This document shows, piece after piece, positions 9,855 through 18,270 of a DNA stretch of 64,000 nt. The position numbers and the translations under genes are program-made. The stretch's first letter is position 1; every line of letters begins with the position of its first letter. The notes below the pieces were generated by a model. The model had not been told where the DNA came from. It ran no database searches and saw nothing but the letters and a program-made list of their open reading frames with translations. This DNA is from Flavobacteriaceae bacterium (lineage in GTDB: Bacteria > Bacteroidota > Bacteroidia > Flavobacteriales > Flavobacteriaceae): the NCBI GenBank assembly GCA_947453195.1, contig CANGFO010000010.1, positions 1-64,000 on the forward strand, read 5' to 3'.

Positions 9855-11303
9855 CTAATAGTAGGTATATCTTCTTACTTTTGCTATGTATTTTGCCAAT
9901 CGAATTACTTGGTGGCTGTAGCCATATTCGTTATCATACCATACATATAACACGATGTTATTTCCGTCAGCAGAAACAATTGTGGCGTTGCTGTCAAATA
10001 TCGATGGTGCCGAAGTGCCAACAATGTCTGAAGAAACCAATTCGTTATTTAAAGAATATTTTATTTGTTCTACCAATTCTCCTTCTAATGCATAATGTTT
10101 CATGATGTTGTTCACTTCTTCAATTGAAGTTGTTTTTCCAACTTCAAGATTAAGTACTACCAATGAACCATTTGGAACTGGAACTCGAATAGCATTAGAG
10201 GTAAGTTTCCCTGCCAAACTCGGTAATGCTTTCGCAACCGCACTTCCTGCCCCCGTTTCGGTAATTACCATATTTAAGGCTGCGGCTCTTCCACGACGGT
10301 ATTTTTTATGCATGTTGTCTACCAAATTCTGGTCGTTTGTATAGGCATGAATGGTTTCAAGATGTCCTTTTACCACTCCAAGAGTGTCTTCAACCGCTTT
10401 TAATATAGGAGTAATTGCATTGGTTGTACAAGAAGCAGCAGAAAATATCGAAACTTCATCTGGATTGTAATCATTATGATTTACTCCATATACAATATTT
10501 GGAACTCCTTTTCCTGGCGCAGTTAGTAATACTTTATCTACACCTTTTGAGGTTAAATGGCGTTGTAGTGCTTCTTCAGTTGTGAAAGCACCGGTGTTAT
10601 CAATTACTAATGCATTGTCAATTCCGAATTGGGTATAATCTATTTCTTCAGGTGAATTGGCAGTAATTACATGAACGGTAGTTCCATTAATGAGTAAGGC
10701 ATTGTTTTCAATATCGGCAGAAACCGAACCTTGAAAATCACCATGAACCGAATCATATTGTAATAAAGAGGCTCTTTTTTCTAGAGATTGTGCATCATTT
10801 CTATCACGTGTTACAATGGCTCGCAATCTAAGTTGTTGCCCTTTTCCAATTTTGCTCATCATTTCACGAGCTAAAAGTCGGCCAATTCTTCCAAAACCAT
10901 ATAAGATAACGTCTTTAGGAGTAATCTCTTCTGAGTTTTTAGAATCTTTTAATTTGTCAATTACAAATGCTTTGGCATCATTATATTTATTATCTTCTAA
11001 ATGGTATTCATAAGTTAATTTTCCAATATCAATTCGAGACGGCGGAAGATCTAAATTTAATATGGCTCTTGCAATTTCAACGGTATCAAAAACATTAATA
11101 GGTTTTTGAACAAATTCTCCAGCATATTCATGCAAGTTCATAATGGTGCTAACCGAAGTATCAATTAATTGATTTCTAAAGAATATTAATTCGATAGATT
11201 TATCATACCATAAATCATTGATAATTTTAATAAATTCAACCCCGGCTTTACGTCGGTCTGCTTGTAAAGACAGTTCTTTTTCGTACAAATTGTTGTTGTT
11301 CAT
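9855..11303 (-). CDS. Glyceraldehyde-3-phosphate dehydrogenase, long form with N-terminal extension
   Basis: The 482-residue protein has the normal GAPDH core from about residue 130: a Rossmann motif YGFGRIGR, then catalytic SAASCTTN with cysteine near 292. About 125 additional N-terminal residues (predicted helical, charged) precede it. Ordinary GAPDH is about 335 residues, so this is the extended class seen in Bacteroidota. It oxidises or forms glyceraldehyde 3-phosphate in glycolysis or gluconeogenesis. Which direction, and which cofactor, cannot be read here. The role of the extension is unknown. It is monocistronic, with a likely -7 element at 11351-11358. Confidence 0.95.
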   Translation of the reverse strand: MNNNNLYEKELSLQADRRKAGVEFIKIINDLWYDKSIELIFFRNQLIDTSVSTIMNLHEYAGEFVQKPINVFDTVEIARAILNLDLPPSRIDIGKLTYEYHLEDNKYNDAKAFVIDKLKDSKNSEEITPKDVILYGFGRIGRLLAREMMSKIGKGQQLRLRAIVTRDRNDAQSLEKRASLLQYDSVHGDFQGSVSADIENNALLINGTTVHVITANSPEEIDYTQFGIDNALVIDNTGAFTTEEALQRHLTSKGVDKVLLTAPGKGVPNIVYGVNHNDYNPDEVSIFSAASCTTNAITPILKAVEDTLGVVKGHLETIHAYTNDQNLVDNMHKKYRRGRAAALNMVITETGAGSAVAKALPSLAGKLTSNAIRVPVPNGSLVVLNLEVGKTTSIEEVNNIMKHYALEGELVEQIKYSLNNELVSSDIVGTSAPSIFDSNATIVSADGNNIVLYVWYDNEYGYSHQVIRLAKYIAKVRRYTYY

Positions 11304-11350
11304 GTGTAGTAGTAATAGAGTTAGAAGTGTGTTTTCTAAGAAATTTGATG

Positions 11351-11358
11351 CAAAAGTA
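11351..11358 (-). promoter_or_regulatory. -7 element of the GAPDH promoter
   Basis: The minus strand reads TACTTTTG, about 48 bases before the start codon. The upstream -33 element is not clear. Confidence 0.5.
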
Positions 11359-11403
11359 ATTAACTATATCGTTTTCGTAAAATAATTTGACACTTTTTTC
11401 AAT

Positions 11404-11437
11404 AAAAAAAACCGCCAACAAATTGTTGACGGTTTTT
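11404..11437 (-). terminator. Terminator after the HtrA protease gene
   Basis: On the minus strand, AAACCGTCAACAA faces TTGTTGGCGGTTT (one G-T pair) and a T run follows. Confidence 0.85.
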
Positions 11438-11457
11438 AAAACCTAATTTATAATTAA

Positions 11458-12849
11458 TTAAATGATGATGCGTATTATCTGACCTATTTTATTGATCATT
11501 TCAATGCTTACTCCTTGATTTTCGTGTTTATCATTGGCTAATTTAGAGACAGATTCAACATCAGTAGCTTTAATTCCATCAATAGTTAGAATGATACTTC
11601 CAGAAAGTTCGTCTTCGTAGGGTTTCAAGCGGTCGTTGGTCACTTCTTTAATCTTCACCCCATAATCAATTTTATATCTTCTTTTATCGGCAGCATCTAT
11701 GTTTTCTAATTCTAAGCCTTTGAAATCGGTATTAATTAGATCGTTTTTTACTAACATTACTGGAATAACCATATTTTTACCTTCTCTTAGAATGGTTACA
11801 TTTATTCTGTCGTTAGGTCTTTTTGTGCTGATATATCCTGACAATTCTGGGAAACTTGTAATAGTTTGGCTGTCTAATTTTAATATGACATCACCTTTTC
11901 GTAGTCCTGCTTTTTCAGCTCCCGAATTTTTCAATACTTTAGAAATATAATACCCTTGTGTGTCTTTTATTCCTAATTCTTTAGAAATTTGCCCATTAAT
12001 TTCATTTCCTACAATTCCTAATGCGCCTCGTTGAACATTACCAAACTCCATAATGTCTTCAATAATTTTACGAGTAATATTAGATGGAATTGCAAACGAA
12101 TAGCCTGCATAACTTCCTGTTGGCGATGAAATCATAGTGTTTATGCCAATCAGTTCACCTCGTGTGTTTACTAAGGCGCCACCAGAATTTCCTGGGTTTA
12201 CAGCCGCATCGGTTTGAATAAAAGATTGGATTCCGTTCGTGTCTAAATTTCTAGCTTTCGCCGAAACGATACCCGCTGTAACTGTTGAAGTTAGATTATA
12301 CGGATTCCCAACAGCCAATACCCATTCGCCTACTTTAACTTGATCTGAATCGGCAAAAGTGGAATAAGGCAGTTTGTCTTCCGAATCAATTTTTAACAAT
12401 GCAATATCCATTTTGGAATCGGTACCAATTAATTTGGCTTTGTAAACTTTTTTATTGTTTAAAGTTACTTCCAACTCGGTCGCATCTTTTATTACATGGT
12501 TGTTGGTAACGATATATCCATCTTCCGAAATAATTACTCCCGATCCGGTTCCTATTTGTTCTTGTTGTTGCCCACCTCCATTACTGCCATAAAAAAATTG
12601 CATAATCGGATTGTAAACTGTTCGCACCGATACATTCTTTACGTGAACAACAGTATGGACTGCATTTTCAGCAGCAGCAGTAAAATCAATATTTTCTGCG
12701 CCCATCCCTACAGTTCGGTTATAGTTTTCGGGTGCTGAAGTGATAATAGATTTTTTGCCAAAATCAGTTTCAAATAATAATTTATAACCTCCAAGAGTTG
12801 TTGCTCCACTAAATAAGGCAACTAATAATAAGCTCGAATAACGTTTCAT
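11458..12849 (-). CDS. HtrA/DegP-type periplasmic serine protease
   Basis: The 463-residue envelope protease/chaperone degrades misfolded proteins. A signal sequence or anchor covers residues 1-25. The trypsin-like domain has its triad at H118 (TNNHV), D148 (KMDIALLK) and S222 (NPGNSGGAL). PDZ1 lies at about 265-360 and a second, less typical PDZ region at about 365-463. Length and order fit the DegP/DegQ family. It stands alone with its own terminator. No clear envelope-stress promoter motif was seen. Confidence 0.95.
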   Translation of the reverse strand: MKRYSSLLLVALFSGATTLGGYKLLFETDFGKKSIITSAPENYNRTVGMGAENIDFTAAAENAVHTVVHVKNVSVRTVYNPIMQFFYGSNGGGQQQEQIGTGSGVIISEDGYIVTNNHVIKDATELEVTLNNKKVYKAKLIGTDSKMDIALLKIDSEDKLPYSTFADSDQVKVGEWVLAVGNPYNLTSTVTAGIVSAKARNLDTNGIQSFIQTDAAVNPGNSGGALVNTRGELIGINTMISSPTGSYAGYSFAIPSNITRKIIEDIMEFGNVQRGALGIVGNEINGQISKELGIKDTQGYYISKVLKNSGAEKAGLRKGDVILKLDSQTITSFPELSGYISTKRPNDRINVTILREGKNMVIPVMLVKNDLINTDFKGLELENIDAADKRRYKIDYGVKIKEVTNDRLKPYEDELSGSIILTIDGIKATDVESVSKLANDKHENQGVSIEMINKIGQIIRIII

Positions 12850-12952
12850 TTCTTTTTGTTTTAAATTATGTTGAGTAAAATTATAGTTTTTTATTTTTCA
12901 AAAAAATGCTTTAACGCTCGTTTAACAATCTTTAACTTATCATTAATAATTG

Positions 12953-12960
12953 TAACTTTG
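12953..12960 (+). promoter_or_regulatory. -7 element of the dapF operon promoter
   Basis: TAACTTTG matches TAnnTTTG and lies 34 bases before the first ATG of dapF. A TTTA at 12930-12933 could be a weak -33 element. Confidence 0.6.
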
Positions 12961-12994
12961 CTAAACAGAATTAATATTTAATCTAATACTATTC

Positions 12995-13777
12995 ATGCAA
13001 ATGAAGTTTTATAAATACCAAGGAACGGGCAATGATTTTGTAATGATTGATAATCGTTTGGAGTTTTTTCCGAAAGATGCTGTTGCTGTTATTGAAAAAT
13101 TGTGTGATCGAAGATTTGGTATTGGTGCCGATGGATTGATTTTATTAGAAAATGATTCAGATACCGATTTCCGAATGGTGTATTACAATTCTGATGGAAA
13201 TCAAAGTTCCATGTGTGGTAATGGTGGAAGATGCCTAGTTGCTTTCGCGAAAAGCCTCGGAATTATTAAAGATGCTACGACTTTCATCGCTACGGATGGT
13301 TTGCATCACGCAACTATTTTAGAAAATGGTTCCGTTTCTCTTCAAATGAAAGATGTAAAAGAAGTAAAAATAGAGGAGGAGTATGTGTTTTTAAATACAG
13401 GTTCTCCCCACCATGTAACTTTAGTGAATGACCTTCAGAATAAAGACATTAAAAAAGACGGTGCTGCCATTCGCTATTCTGATTTGTATGGAAAAGAAGG
13501 ATCGAATGTAAATTTTGTAAGTCAATTAGGTGAAAATAATTTCCGTTTACGAACATACGAACGTGGGGTTGAAGACGAAACCCTTTCCTGCGGAACTGGA
13601 GCTACAGCAACAGCAATAGCAATGCATGCTCTTGGAAACTCTAATTCTAAGAATATTGCTATTGATGTAGAAGGAGGAAAGCTTAAAGTTTCTTTCGAAA
13701 AAACCAATGCAGGTTATGAGAAAGTAATGTTGGAAGGTCCTGCAACTTTTGTTTTTGAGGGAGAAATTGAAATTTAA
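12995..13777 (+). CDS. dapF: Diaminopimelate epimerase
   Basis: DapF converts LL- to meso-diaminopimelate for lysine and peptidoglycan synthesis. The 260-residue protein has the two catalytic cysteine motifs, MCGNGGRC in the N-half and ETLSCGTGATA in the C-half, plus the GTGNDFV start of the fold. Starts at 12995 (MQMKFY) and 13001 (MKFY) are both possible. It heads a run of rightward genes (acetyltransferase 6 bases downstream, then mltG) with a cell-wall theme. Confidence 0.96.
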   Translation: MQMKFYKYQGTGNDFVMIDNRLEFFPKDAVAVIEKLCDRRFGIGADGLILLENDSDTDFRMVYYNSDGNQSSMCGNGGRCLVAFAKSLGIIKDATTFIATDGLHHATILENGSVSLQMKDVKEVKIEEEYVFLNTGSPHHVTLVNDLQNKDIKKDGAAIRYSDLYGKEGSNVNFVSQLGENNFRLRTYERGVEDETLSCGTGATATAIAMHALGNSNSKNIAIDVEGGKLKVSFEKTNAGYEKVMLEGPATFVFEGEIEI

Positions 13778-13783
13778 ACTTTT

Positions 13784-14308
13784 ATGACATTATCTGGAAC
13801 CAACTTATACCTCCGCGCACTAGAACCCGAAGATTTGGATTTTATTTACCAAATTGAAAACGACGAATCCATTTGGCAGGTGAGCAATACCCAAACTCCG
13901 TACAGTAAATTTTTGATTCGCCAGTATCTAGAAAATGCCCACCAAGACATTTATGAAGCCAAACAATTGCGCTTGGCAATTTGTGTGAAAGAATCAAATA
14001 TTGCAATTGGCCTTATAGATTTATTCGATTTTGATCCCAAAAATAAAAGAGCCGGAATCGGAATCGTAATTCAAAATGACGCAGATAGGAGTAAAGGATT
14101 TGGAAAAGAAGCCCTTGATTTGCTGATAAAATATTCGTTTAAACAATTGCAATTGCACCAACTTTTTGCAAATATTGGATCAGACAATGTGCCAAGTATA
14201 AACCTTTTTACTACTTTTGGATTTGAAAAAATAGGAGTAAAAAAAGATTGGAATTATAGTAATAATGCCTTTCAGGATGAATTACTTTTTCAATTGATTA
14301 ATTCCTAA
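13784..14308 (+). CDS. GNAT N-acetyltransferase (RimJ/RimL type)
   Basis: The 174-residue protein begins LYLRALEPEDLDFIYQIEN, typical of RimJ/L-like acetyltransferases. It has the acetyl-CoA loop region around KGFGKEALDLL and a C-terminal LF..FGFEKIG strand. The substrate is not predictable. It lies 6 bases after dapF and 29 before mltG, so it is probably in the same transcript. Confidence 0.85.
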   Translation: MTLSGTNLYLRALEPEDLDFIYQIENDESIWQVSNTQTPYSKFLIRQYLENAHQDIYEAKQLRLAICVKESNIAIGLIDLFDFDPKNKRAGIGIVIQNDADRSKGFGKEALDLLIKYSFKQLQLHQLFANIGSDNVPSINLFTTFGFEKIGVKKDWNYSNNAFQDELLFQLINS

Positions 14309-14337
14309 ATCACCCATAACCTCTAACAAATAATATT

Positions 14338-15372
14338 TTGAATACAAAGTTTAAAACCCTATTAATAGCTGCGGCAGGAGTTTTTTTAGTTTTTACTATC
14401 GTTGTATATAGCAAGTATTTCACGAACAATACCAAAGGAGTTGCCAAGGAAATGTATGTTGAAATTCCAACAGGCTCTGACTTTAACAGGGTGTTGCAAT
14501 TGGTTTCACCCTATGTTGAAAATATCGAAAACTTTAAATTCATTGCTGGTGTTCGTTCTTATAAAGATAACGTTAAGCCAGGCCGATTTTTACTAAAAGA
14601 GGGAATGAGTAGTTTCGGATTGGTTTCTGCTATGCGAAGAAATGTTCCGGTAAATTTAGCATTTAATAACCAAGAACGTTTAGAAAATTTATGTGTTCGA
14701 ATTAGTTCTCAAATAGAACCTGACACTACAAAATTACTTTCTGTTTTTAGAGATTCTCTTTTTTTAAATCAAAATGGATTTACTAAAGAAAATGTAATAG
14801 CGATGTTTATTCCAAATTCGTATGAGTTTTATTGGAATGTTTCTGCTGAGAAATTTAGAGATAAAATGCTTAAAGAATATAAGAAATTCTGGACTTTGGA
14901 GCGTTTAATAAAAGCAAAAAAGCTGGGATTATCTCCGGTTGAGGTCATGACACTTGCTTCAATAGTTCATAAAGAAACAGTTAAAAAAGACGAACGCCCT
15001 AAAGTGGCTCGAGTTTATTTAAATCGATTAGCACAAGGAATGCCGCTTCAAGCAGATCCAACTATAATTTATGCGGTGAAACAAAGAAGTAATAATTTTG
15101 ATCAAATTATAAAACGTGTTTTATATGCCGACCTAAGTATTCGTTCTCCCTATAATACTTATGTAAATACTGGTTTACCTCCAGGGCCAATAGCAATGCC
15201 AGATATTACAGCAATTGATGCAGTTTTAGCTCCAGATAATAATAACTATATTTATTTTTGTGCTAGCGTGGAGCGTTTTGGTTACCATGAATTTGCTGCT
15301 ACCTATGAAGCGCATCAAGTGAATGCGAAGAAATATGCCAATTGGTTAAATGGGACTGGCACAAAAAGATAA
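14338..15372 (+). CDS. mltG: Endolytic murein transglycosylase
   Basis: MltG cuts nascent peptidoglycan glycan strands at the inner membrane and limits their length. The 344-residue protein has one N-terminal membrane segment (about residues 7-25) and a YceG domain. The catalytic glutamate sits in LASIVHKET (near residue 213), followed by YLNRLAQGMPLQADPT and GLPPGPIA. The start appears to be TTG at 14338: an in-frame stop lies just upstream and no ATG precedes the membrane segment. It belongs to the dapF gene run. Confidence 0.93.
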   Translation: MNTKFKTLLIAAAGVFLVFTIVVYSKYFTNNTKGVAKEMYVEIPTGSDFNRVLQLVSPYVENIENFKFIAGVRSYKDNVKPGRFLLKEGMSSFGLVSAMRRNVPVNLAFNNQERLENLCVRISSQIEPDTTKLLSVFRDSLFLNQNGFTKENVIAMFIPNSYEFYWNVSAEKFRDKMLKEYKKFWTLERLIKAKKLGLSPVEVMTLASIVHKETVKKDERPKVARVYLNRLAQGMPLQADPTIIYAVKQRSNNFDQIIKRVLYADLSIRSPYNTYVNTGLPPGPIAMPDITAIDAVLAPDNNNYIYFCASVERFGYHEFAATYEAHQVNAKKYANWLNGTGTKR

Positions 15373-15375
15373 CAG

Positions 15376-16293
15376 TTGAAAAAATCAACTTGTATATTGG
15401 TAGTACTATTTTTGATGCAATTTCAAATTGATTTTGCACAAAGTAAAACCCAAACCTTTCTTAAACCATCGGATACGCTAAATAATAAGCGTTTGAAAGG
15501 CGTTGCAATTTCGGAAACTGCTATTGCAACTGGAGCTTTAATTGGTTTGAACCAGCTTTGGTATGCCGATTATCCGCAATCTAATTTACATTCCATCAAT
15601 GATTCCGAGGAATGGCTTCAAATGGATAAAGTAGGGCATATGTTTTCAGCATACCATATAGGATCATTTGGGTATAATGCCCTGCAATGGTCGGGTTGTA
15701 GTGAAAAATACAAACTTGTTTATGGCTCAACAATTGGGTTGGCTTTTATGAGTGTGGTAGAAGTTTTTGATGGATATTCTGCCGAATGGGGTTTTTCTTG
15801 GGGTGATATGGCGGCCAATGCTTCGGGAACGGCACTGTTTGTATCACAAGAATTAATTTGGAAGGAACAACGAATCACTCCTAAATTTTCATTTCATACA
15901 ACATCGTATGCGCCTTTGCGCCCAAATGTTTTAGGGTCTTCTTTAAGCGAGCAATTATTAAAAGATTATAACGGACAAACGTATTGGCTTTCTGCTAATA
16001 TGGGTTCCTTTTTTAAATCAACAAAAATTCCAAAGTGGTTAAATGTTGCTGTTGGTTATGGCGCAACGGGAATGTTGACCGGAAATGCAGAAAATAACGC
16101 CATAAATTCCTCTTTTGAAACCAAAAGAACGCGACAATTTTACCTTAGTTTGGATGCCGATTTGACAAAAATCAATACAAAATCACACTTTTTAAGTACT
16201 TTTTTTGCTGTTTTTAATACAATCAAAATTCCTGCTCCAACCCTAGAAATAAGCGGTTTACACGGAATTAAATTTCATTATATGTACTTCTAA
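15376..16293 (+). CDS. DUF2279 (YfiM-like) exported protein
   Basis: The 305-residue protein has an N-terminal signal peptide (ends near FAQ, residue 21). Its YfiM/DUF2279 region contains DKVGHMFSAYHIGSFGYNAL and a VVEVFDGYSAEWGFSWGDMAAN segment, suggesting short membrane helices with conserved His, Glu and Asp. The biochemical role of the family is unknown. The start is TTG, three bases after the mltG stop, so the two genes are almost certainly co-transcribed. A cell-envelope role is inferred from that coupling only. Confidence 0.75.
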   Translation: MKKSTCILVVLFLMQFQIDFAQSKTQTFLKPSDTLNNKRLKGVAISETAIATGALIGLNQLWYADYPQSNLHSINDSEEWLQMDKVGHMFSAYHIGSFGYNALQWSGCSEKYKLVYGSTIGLAFMSVVEVFDGYSAEWGFSWGDMAANASGTALFVSQELIWKEQRITPKFSFHTTSYAPLRPNVLGSSLSEQLLKDYNGQTYWLSANMGSFFKSTKIPKWLNVAVGYGATGMLTGNAENNAINSSFETKRTRQFYLSLDADLTKINTKSHFLSTFFAVFNTIKIPAPTLEISGLHGIKFHYMYF

Positions 16294-16337
16294 ATTCGTT
16301 AACTATCTGATTTTCAATTTTATTTAAAAATAAGTTG

Positions 16338-16345
16338 TATATTTG
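16338..16345 (+). promoter_or_regulatory. -7 element upstream of the lysozyme-fold gene
   Basis: TATATTTG matches TAnnTTTG exactly. It rules out start codons before about 16350 for the downstream gene. Confidence 0.6.
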
Positions 16346-16390
16346 CCCCGTCAATATCAAGATGGTGACAGCGCTTGGAAATTACAATTT

Positions 16391-17023
16391 ATGATAAATA
16401 AATGGTTGTTTTACATAGGAATCGTATTAATTATTGGTTTTATTAGCTCCGCTTTTAAACCATTAAAATCTTTAAATAATAAACGATTTTATGTAAGCGA
16501 AAAGGAGGAATTGTTATACCAATTTCCCTCCGAAAACCCATCCGATTATTTTCACCAAACCTTACCTTTTGTCGGAAAACACTTCATTGGATTTAAAGAA
16601 GCTATTGCAACTCGAGAATCTCAAGGGCACTACCATTTAGTAAATTCTTTGGGTTATATGGGTAAATACCAATTTGGTACTGCGGCTTTACGCTTTTTTG
16701 GAATAAAAAGTAATACGACTTTCTTAAATTCACCTGAATTGCAAGAAAAAGCGTTCGTAGCTTTAATCAAATTCAACAAGTACAAATTACAAGATGTAAT
16801 TGAAGAGTATCGTGGTAAAACTATTGACGGTGTTCATGTTACCGAATCGGGAATATTAGCTGCTGCGCATCTTGGAGGCGCTGGATCTGTAAGAAGATTC
16901 TTGGAATCTAATGGTAAAAAAAGATGCAGAGACGGTTACGGAACTTCAGTAAAAAGCTATTTAAGAAAATTTGGTGGTTATGAAACACATAACATCAAAG
17001 CGGATAGTACTCCAAAAGTGTAG
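16391..17023 (+). CDS. Exported lysozyme/transglycosylase-fold protein
   Basis: The 210-residue protein has an N-terminal membrane segment or signal (residues 4-22). Its SLT/lysozyme-like region has IATRESQGHY (candidate catalytic Glu), GYMGKYQFGTAALRFFGI, and a later AAHLGGAGSVRRFL motif. This resembles peptidoglycan-cleaving muramidases, though activity is an inference. The ATG at 16391 was chosen because a promoter element sits at 16338-16345 and the hydrophobic segment starts right after it. It follows the mltG group but has its own promoter. Confidence 0.75.
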   Translation: MINKWLFYIGIVLIIGFISSAFKPLKSLNNKRFYVSEKEELLYQFPSENPSDYFHQTLPFVGKHFIGFKEAIATRESQGHYHLVNSLGYMGKYQFGTAALRFFGIKSNTTFLNSPELQEKAFVALIKFNKYKLQDVIEEYRGKTIDGVHVTESGILAAAHLGGAGSVRRFLESNGKKRCRDGYGTSVKSYLRKFGGYETHNIKADSTPKV

Positions 17024-17026
17024 TTC

Positions 17027-17752
17027 TCAATACATCTTGTGAATAATAAAAATAGTAGGTCTATTGTGTAGGTCTATTTTTACTTTTTTCCAGTCATTTA
17101 CTCGAAAAGTCTTGATGTATTCAGTGGGCAAAGTAATGTCTGCCGCAATACACAAATGCGTATTAGGTTGTAATGTTTGCAATAAATCTTCCATTAATTT
17201 ATTGTTTCTGTAAGGTGTTTCAATAAATAATTGTGATTGATTTTTATCTTGAGAAAGCTTCTCATAGTTTTTTAAAGCCGACTTTTTCTCTGATTTATCA
17301 ATGGGTAAATAGCCATTAAACGCAAAACTCTGTCCGTTCATTCCAGAGGCCATCATAGCCAATAATATTGACGAAGGTCCAACTAATGGAACTACTTGAA
17401 TTCCTTTTTCGTGTGCTAATTTTACAATTGCAGCACCAGGATCGGCAACTCCAGGGCATCCCGCTTCACTCATTAATCCGATGTTAATACCATTTAAACA
17501 AGGTATTAGCATTTCGTTATGCTCTGTTACATCGGTGTGTTTATTTAAAGTACTTAGTATTAAAGAAGCCTGAACTTTTTCTGGATACACAGCTTTAATG
17601 CTTTTACGAGCTGTTTTTTCGTTTTCAACAATGTAATGATCAATAACTTCAATTACTCTTTTAACTAATATAGGCAAAACCTCTGCGGCATTGCTTTCGC
17701 CAAGAGTAGTTGGAATTAAATATAACTTTCCTTTTGTATTTGGGTTGTTCAT
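17027..17752 (-). CDS. SAM-dependent tetrapyrrole-methylase-fold methyltransferase (RsmI-like)
   Basis: The 241-residue protein has the tetrapyrrole methylase fold: an N-terminal LYLIPTTLG strand, LMSEAGCPGVADPGA (AdoMet site) and VPLVGPSSILLAMMASG. These motifs are shared with RsmI, the 16S rRNA C1402 2'-O-methyltransferase. The N-terminal motif (PTTLG rather than PTPIGN) marks a divergent Bacteroidota branch, so the rRNA target is not certain. Its start overlaps the stop of the phosphatase gene at 17752, indicating translational coupling. Confidence 0.85.
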   Translation of the reverse strand: MNNPNTKGKLYLIPTTLGESNAAEVLPILVKRVIEVIDHYIVENEKTARKSIKAVYPEKVQASLILSTLNKHTDVTEHNEMLIPCLNGINIGLMSEAGCPGVADPGAAIVKLAHEKGIQVVPLVGPSSILLAMMASGMNGQSFAFNGYLPIDKSEKKSALKNYEKLSQDKNQSQLFIETPYRNNKLMEDLLQTLQPNTHLCIAADITLPTEYIKTFRVNDWKKVKIDLHNRPTIFIIHKMY

Positions 17753-18219
17753 TACGAATGTTTTGCAATTAATTTTTTTGCAAGTAAATCGGTGGCTTCA
17801 TCAAGCATTTCGTAAACCATATCAAAACCATTTTGTAGTCCATAATACGGATCGGGAACATCTACATTATCGCCTGGAAAAAGCTCTTCTAAAATAAGTT
17901 TAACTTTTTCTTTTTGGTTTTCAGAGGTTGCTAATGCAGTTACATTCTCAAAATTGCTCCCATCCATTACGTAGATGTAATCAAACTCCTCAAAAAAATC
18001 GTAAGTAAAATGTTTCCCTTTTTGATTAGAAATATCTATTCCGTGTTTTTTTGCAGTAGCAATTGATCGGTGATCGGGTTGTTTGCCAATATGCCAAGAA
18101 CCTGTTCCGGCAGAATCAACTAGAAATTTGTCTTTGGGAAGTTTGGATGCTAAAATGCCTTCGGCCAAAGGCGAACGGCAAATATTTCCTAAGCATACCA
18201 TTACTATTTTGATTGGCAT
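17752..18219 (-). CDS. Low-molecular-weight protein-tyrosine phosphatase
   Basis: The 155-residue cytoplasmic phosphatase carries the signature P-loop CLGNICRSP at residues 9-17 (nucleophile C9, R15) and the general-acid loop DVPDPYYG near residue 122. It removes phosphate from tyrosine residues. In other bacteria relatives regulate capsule or polysaccharide kinases, but no such kinase lies nearby. It sits 51 bases downstream of dnaA on the same strand. Confidence 0.93.
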   Translation of the reverse strand: MPIKIVMVCLGNICRSPLAEGILASKLPKDKFLVDSAGTGSWHIGKQPDHRSIATAKKHGIDISNQKGKHFTYDFFEEFDYIYVMDGSNFENVTALATSENQKEKVKLILEELFPGDNVDVPDPYYGLQNGFDMVYEMLDEATDLLAKKLIAKHS

Positions 18220-18270
18220 AATTATTTATTCGTTTTCCGATAGATTGGAAAAGTTAGAAATAAAATGAGA

